Shown here piece after piece: positions 14,846 to 18,369 of a stretch of DNA of 18,369 nucleotides. Both the position numbers and the translations under genes were made by a program. The stretch is taken from contig JAUSQB010000317.1 of assembly GCA_030652715.1 (NCBI GenBank), positions 1 through 18,369 on the forward strand. The letters are read 5' to 3'. Below the pieces are notes generated by a model. The model made no database searches. It was not told the origin of the DNA and worked only from the letters and a program-made list of their open reading frames with translations. The stretch is from Rugosibacter sp. Lineage in GTDB: Bacteria > Pseudomonadota > Gammaproteobacteria > Burkholderiales > Rhodocyclaceae. The stretch's first letter is position 1. Every line of letters starts with the position of its first letter.

Positions 14846-14907
14846 CCGCACATTATCGCTGATTGGTATAGTGCACGACGAACCCAAAAATACACGCGGA
14901 GAAAATC

Positions 14908-15759
14908 ATGGAAAGTAAGCAGCACACCGTTCGCACAGGTGGTTTTGATACCTTTTTTCACGAAAGCGGCACCGCAGATGCGGCACCTGTTTTGTTGCTG
15001 CACGGCTCAGGCCCCGGTGCGAATGCCATGTCCAACTGGCAGTATGCCCTGCCTTTTCTGGGTGAAAGTTATCACTGCTTTGCCCCGGACATTGCCGGGT
15101 TTGGACTAAGCACTTACCCCAATCCACCGCAAGGCGCCGCTGCGTGGATAGAAATCTGGGTTGCGCAGATGATTGCATTTCTGGATGCCTTGAATCTGAA
15201 AAAAGTGCACTTGGTAGGCAACTCCATGGGCGGCGGCGTGGCCATGCATCTGGTGAGCCGCCATCCCGAACGCTTTGATCATGTAGTGCTCATGGGCGCT
15301 GTCGGCGCGCCATTCACTGCAACCGAAGGTCTTAAACGCGGCTGGGGTTATTACAACACCGGCACCAAAGAAGAGTTGGCTTTTCTGGTGCGCAAGTTTT
15401 TGCATAACCCGGATATTCTTGGCGGCGACGTGGATGCCATTGCGGCGAACCGCTATCAGTTTGTGATGCAGGACAGTGTGCGCCACCAGTTTGAAGCCAT
15501 GTTCCCGGGCGACACGCAAACACACATTGATGCCTTTGTTCTGCCCCCCGAGAACTTACAAAAAATCACCCACCCGGTACTGGTCACCCACGCCCGGGAA
15601 GATTTTTTCATTCCGCTATCCACCTCCGAATACATGTTAAAGCATCTGCCCAACGCGCAGATGCATGTGTTTGGCCAGTGCGGCCACTGGATACAAATTG
15701 AACAGCGCAAGGCATTTAATAATCTCGTTAAGCTGTTCTTTGATGGTGGTTTGAACTGA
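14908..15759 (+). CDS. Alpha/beta hydrolase, meta-cleavage product (C-C bond) hydrolase type
   Basis: A 283-residue soluble alpha/beta hydrolase. The catalytic set is visible: nucleophile Ser 106 in GNSMGGG (104-110), acid Asp 232 in AREDFFIPL (229-237), and His 260 in GQCGHWIQIEQ (256-266). The oxyanion-hole loop LHGSGPGANAMSNWQ (31-45) is the HGSGPGxxxxxNW form typical of C-C hydrolases (DmpD/XylF/MhpC/BphD) that cleave ring-fission products of aromatic compounds. GGAG lies about 7 nt upstream of ATG 14908. It stands alone, divergent from cobU; no extradiol dioxygenase or hydratase is adjacent, so an aromatic-degradation role is family inference. Epoxide hydrolase or another esterase remains possible. 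Confidence 0.82.
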   Translation: MESKQHTVRTGGFDTFFHESGTADAAPVLLLHGSGPGANAMSNWQYALPFLGESYHCFAPDIAGFGLSTYPNPPQGAAAWIEIWVAQMIAFLDALNLKKVHLVGNSMGGGVAMHLVSRHPERFDHVVLMGAVGAPFTATEGLKRGWGYYNTGTKEELAFLVRKFLHNPDILGGDVDAIAANRYQFVMQDSVRHQFEAMFPGDTQTHIDAFVLPPENLQKITHPVLVTHAREDFFIPLSTSEYMLKHLPNAQMHVFGQCGHWIQIEQRKAFNNLVKLFFDGGLN

Positions 15760-15795
15760 ACAATCAACATGATCGAACATGATCGCTGCCTGAAA

Positions 15796-15820
15796 CGCCG
15801 TCTTGCCAGAGCCGACTTTT
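15796..15820 (+). repeat. 25-bp dispersed motif, copy B
   Basis: CGCCGTCT, tg, then CCAGAGCCGACTTTT, in the 71-bp convergent gap between the hydrolase and the channel gene. It matches copy A (8084-8108) at 23 of 25. A tandem AACATGATCG pair lies just before it at 15766-15785. No hairpin is formed by the motif itself. Confidence 0.5.
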
Positions 15821-15830
15821 TTCTTGAACC

Positions 15831-17552
15831 TTAACCGGTCGTGACATCCTGCGGCCTGACTGCGGATCGGTAGCGGCGCAACCTTGCCCACACCCAACTA
15901 CCCGAGTCGTTCTCGCCATCAAGCACATAATCGAGTTCATTGGCGTTTTGCAACGTCAGATTCAGCTTATCGAGCACGGCAAGAGAGCTGGCAAAAAGCA
16001 GATGATCACCGGCGACCAGCTTGAAATTGGCATTCGGCAGCAGATAAACATCATTATCGCGCTCGATCAGCAAGGGCACCGCAGCCAGCGACTGGGTGCG
16101 ATCCGTGCTGTCCAGCAGAATTTCGCCGAGCGAGATACCCCTGCGGTACATCAATGCATGCCAGACGGCAGGGGCTTCCGAAGCATTCAGGCGGATACCA
16201 TAGACAGTTGGAATCATGCCATCGCAAATCGCCTGCAAGCGGAAAACCAGCGCACGACACCAGATTTCATCTTGATCATGCAGCAGCCCAAGAAAACGGG
16301 CGAGCAGCGGCGTGGTCAGAATGGCAATGCTCTCCTGGGCGACGATGCGGCTTGGCACCATGCAGAAGTCCGCATTAAAGGCCCTGAAAAGCTCACCGTT
16401 AGCGGCCAGGTTCTGGCGCACGACAACGAACAACTCTGGCTTTAACTGCTTGGCGGTAACGGCGATCGACAGATTATTCACATCATCATCAGTCCCGGCA
16501 ATGATGCCAAGCGCCGCATCGATACCTGCCTGGCGCAGAGTCACCGCTTCGGTGCCGTCACCAACGATGTTGCGGTCGGCATCAATCTGCTTGGGATCAA
16601 TCACAGTCAACGTAGTACCGGCCGCTTGCAGGCGTTCGGCAACAGCGCGGCCAAAACGTCCATAGCCGCACAGTATCCAGTGGCCACATGGCGGCCGGTG
16701 CGGCTCGGGAATCAGCGTTTCCGGCAAACCGGTCAGCAATTCAACAAGGCGGAAGCGCTCTGGTGCGGCGACCGCTTCGGCCAGATGTTCGGCAAAACGC
16801 TCAAAGGGATTGATGATGTAATCAGTGCCGAAGGAGGCCATGTTGGCGGCGATCGACGGACTGCGGGCGCGAGCAATAACCGGTATTTTCGGATTGAGCA
16901 GACGCACGGCGATGGCGATGCCGAGATTAGCCTGCTCATCGTTGGTCACCGCCAGCACGCCACGACATTTCGGATGTTTGAGGCCAGCTAGCAGCAAGTT
17001 GTCAGGCAGCATGGCATCGGCAGCAAGCGCCGGGGTGTCGGTCTTGAAATCCTGCAAGTCGAGTTCCTGGACACGCAGTTCGTCCTTTTCCAGTACCACA
17101 AAGGCCTGGCCGATACGGTCGAAGTTGCGTGCGATCAAGCTGCCGGTCTCGCCACAACCACAGATCAGATAGAACGGCTCCTTGAGGCGGCGGATCCGGC
17201 GCATGAAACGGTTGACGGTCAGCGTATTCTGGAAACCCTTGTCCTGAAGCAGGGCGATCAGCGTGATGACGGCGTAGGACCAGCTGACAACGGTCAAGTA
17301 GATACAGACGATAACCCACATGCGCTGAGCATCGGAAAAGGCGTTGGGAATTTCGCCAAAACCGATAGTCGTTGCCGTGTAACTGATGAAATAGAAGGCG
17401 TGAAAGAAGCTCATCGGCGGCGCCGGATTGCCATCGGCATCCACGCCTGGCACCAGCGTCAGGCCGAAGACGGCAACAGCATAGAGGGCGACCAGCGCAA
17501 TGATCGGCGCCCGCATCCGCCGCAGAACGATGAAGAAGGCGCTATTGACCAT
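15831..17552 (-). CDS. Potassium channel with two tandem RCK (TrkA-N/TrkA-C) modules
   Basis: A 573-residue inner-membrane protein. Helix 1 is about 14-34, a pore loop about 48-70 with the filter TTIGFGE (61-67), and helix 2 about 76-102. Two Rossmann TrkA-N domains follow, with GCGETG (132-137) and GYGRFG (296-301), and a TrkA-C-like domain about 455-545 near the C-terminus. The filter departs from the classical TVGYGD but remains a plausible K+ selectivity sequence. Two RCKs per subunit resemble the layout of GsuK-type channels; a tetramer would then form the octameric gating ring internally. The gene starts 13 bp after the stop of the small membrane protein gene at 17566-17949, so they are almost surely co-transcribed. 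The Shine-Dalgarno is weak (GGGGCC). Confidence 0.9.
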   Translation of the reverse strand: MVNSAFFIVLRRMRAPIIALVALYAVAVFGLTLVPGVDADGNPAPPMSFFHAFYFISYTATTIGFGEIPNAFSDAQRMWVIVCIYLTVVSWSYAVITLIALLQDKGFQNTLTVNRFMRRIRRLKEPFYLICGCGETGSLIARNFDRIGQAFVVLEKDELRVQELDLQDFKTDTPALAADAMLPDNLLLAGLKHPKCRGVLAVTNDEQANLGIAIAVRLLNPKIPVIARARSPSIAANMASFGTDYIINPFERFAEHLAEAVAAPERFRLVELLTGLPETLIPEPHRPPCGHWILCGYGRFGRAVAERLQAAGTTLTVIDPKQIDADRNIVGDGTEAVTLRQAGIDAALGIIAGTDDDVNNLSIAVTAKQLKPELFVVVRQNLAANGELFRAFNADFCMVPSRIVAQESIAILTTPLLARFLGLLHDQDEIWCRALVFRLQAICDGMIPTVYGIRLNASEAPAVWHALMYRRGISLGEILLDSTDRTQSLAAVPLLIERDNDVYLLPNANFKLVAGDHLLFASSLAVLDKLNLTLQNANELDYVLDGENDSGSWVWARLRRYRSAVRPQDVTTG

Positions 17553-17565
17553 GGCTGGCCCCGCC

Positions 17566-17949
17566 TCAGCGGCGCAGCATCACGGTCTCAATGATCAAAA
17601 TGATGACCGAGACGACGTTGGCAAACAGCGCGCCGCCGGACAGAGAAACGACGCTCGATGTCACTGAGGGCGTCATGCCCTCGCCGGTCACATGAATAGC
17701 GAAAGCCCAAGTGATGGCAGCAGCGATAAGATGCAGGTCAGCAACCAGGCTGGTAGAGAGATGTATTGCACCAATCTGGGTACGGTCGCCAAACTTCAAC
17801 ACTGTAGCGATCACGCTGACGACGAGCGCCGCTGCCAGCTCATAGACGTGGTGCAGTTCCGGACGATCGATGGCGCCAAGAAAAAAGCCGAAGTTCAGCG
17901 TTGCCGCCAGGACGATAAAAAAACCGAAGAGGACCTTTTCCAGGCTCAT
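17566..17949 (-). CDS. Small four-helix membrane protein (DUF6394-like), likely channel partner
   Basis: A 127-residue very hydrophobic protein with about four membrane segments (about 4-24, 36-53, 64-86, 103-124). Conserved-looking polar islands lie between them: DRPELHHVYELAAA (28-41) and LKFGDRTQIGAIHLSTSLVADLHLIAAA (51-78). I recall this pattern as the DUF6394 family, often found beside bacterial K+ channel genes; that naming is from memory and not checked. GGGAGGAAG a few bases before ATG 17949 is a strong ribosome site, much better than that of the downstream channel gene. Position and 13-bp spacing suggest an accessory subunit or stoichiometric partner of the channel; no biochemical function is known to me. 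Confidence 0.7.
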   Translation of the reverse strand: MSLEKVLFGFFIVLAATLNFGFFLGAIDRPELHHVYELAAALVVSVIATVLKFGDRTQIGAIHLSTSLVADLHLIAAAITWAFAIHVTGEGMTPSVTSSVVSLSGGALFANVVSVIILIIETVMLRR

Positions 17950-18214
17950 GACTTCCTCCCGTATAACTGGTTATCATGGACCAATGCCCATCGACCGCAG
18001 TTGGCATAAACTTCAGATTCACGTGAATAACTCATCTCTTCCTCTATTTCCCTTTAGCCCGTTACCTCGTGCTGGGCCGATCAGTTTAGTTCAGTCCCGT
18101 TCATCATGGAAGTTAGTTCGATGACGGTATAAACTGAACGCCAATTTCATTAACTCTAGCGTAGCGCCATCACGTTACCCTTATATCTTTTTTTCATTCT
18201 TATTCAAAACAATC
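17950..18214. other. Divergent intergenic region (265 bp)
   Basis: It separates the DUF6394-like/channel operon (-) from the Old Yellow Enzyme gene (+) and is more AT-rich than the flanking genes. It holds a spaced inverted pair CAGTTTA (18082-18088) and TAAACTG (18130-18136), which could be an operator half-site pair. The promoters are not clear enough to call. Confidence 0.35.
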
Positions 18215-18369
18215 ATGACGACTACAAAAGACATCACCCTGTTTTCACCCATTCAACTTGGCCCCTACACCTTGAAAAACCGCATGGCCATGGCGCCTAT
18301 GACACGCAACCGCGCTGGAGAAGGCAATGCGCCGCACGCACTGAATGTTGAATACTATCGCCAGCGCGC
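18215..18369 (+). CDS. Old Yellow Enzyme family NADH:flavin oxidoreductase (3'-truncated by window edge)
   Basis: Only the first 51 codons are in the window. They read LFSPIQLGPYTLKNRMAMAPMTRNRA (residues 9-34) and then NVEYYRQR, the standard N-terminus of Old Yellow Enzyme/NemA-type ene-reductases: FMN-binding TIM-barrel enzymes that reduce activated alkenes or nitro compounds with NAD(P)H. The AMAPMTRNR stretch is diagnostic. ATG 18215 gives the normal family start; the preceding bases (TTCAAAACAATC) contain no clear Shine-Dalgarno. It is divergent from the channel operon. A regulator such as NemR is not visible in the window. Confidence 0.88.
   Translation, partial: MTTTKDITLFSPIQLGPYTLKNRMAMAPMTRNRAGEGNAPHALNVEYYRQR

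Noticed and set aside
14846..14887. N-terminal extension of cobU to TTG 14887
   Set aside because: Adds 14 unconserved residues with a rare start; ATG 14845 gives the exact family N-terminus.
6107..14887. Cobalamin riboswitch controlling the B12 genes
   Set aside because: I looked upstream of the EamA-btuF, cbiB, cobQ and cobU genes on both strands for the B12 box (AGCCAGGAGACCTGCC-like) and found none.

Overview
The window reads as a chromosomal segment of a Gram-negative proteobacterium, most likely a betaproteobacterium. This is inferred from gene content: an aerobic-type late cobalamin gene set, an HDOD/GAF signalling protein, a CigR/RcnB-like exported protein, an AAHS-type aromatic acid permease, and a K+ channel paired with a small four-helix membrane protein. 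No rRNA, tRNA, CRISPR array, transposase or phage gene is visible. Coding density is high, and both edges cut genes.

Layout. 2-607 (+) is the 3' part of bluB (lower-ligand synthesis for B12). It converges, 9 bp apart, on 617-3031 (-), a large kinase-like/HDOD/GAF protein whose kinase head is degenerate. Divergent from that is 3331-3900 (+), a small exported CigR/RcnB-like protein, followed by a strong hairpin and an EamA-type (DMT) transporter at 4083-4973 (+). A secreted DsrE-like protein lies at 5215-5745 (-), and a 361-bp gene-poor stretch follows. Then come a translationally coupled pair on the minus strand, a second EamA transporter (7039-7980) and a BtuF-like corrinoid-binding protein (6107-7042). 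A + strand pair, a luciferase-like flavin monooxygenase (8124-9134) and an AAHS-family MFS permease (9131-10507), is coupled by an ATGA overlap.

10514-14887 is the core B12 block: cobC (L-threonine-phosphate decarboxylase) and cbiB/cobD (adenosylcobinamide-phosphate synthase) overlap on the minus strand; cobQ (cobyric acid synthase) diverges from them; cobU/cobP (adenosylcobinamide kinase/guanylyltransferase) converges on cobQ. Together with bluB and btuF this covers late assembly (amidation, aminopropanol arm, nucleotide loop, lower ligand) and corrinoid capture. No corrin-ring genes, cobS, cobT or btuCD lie in the window.

The right end holds a meta-cleavage-type alpha/beta hydrolase (14908-15759, +), a K+ channel with two tandem RCK/TrkA-N modules (15831-17552, -), the small membrane protein encoded just upstream of it (17566-17949, -), and the 5' end of an Old Yellow Enzyme family flavin reductase (18215-edge, +).

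Non-coding signals worth attention are a 34-bp GC-rich repeat pair with a 20-bp palindrome wedged into the cbiB/cobQ divergent start region, a 25-bp motif found three times, a TTACAT/ATGTAA operator-like array before the CigR-like gene, and a heavily structured convergent gap between cobQ and cobU. The B12 genes are mostly textbook. The least explained items are the kinase-like head, the EamA-BtuF coupling, the channel partner and the repeats. I did not find a convincing wholly new system.
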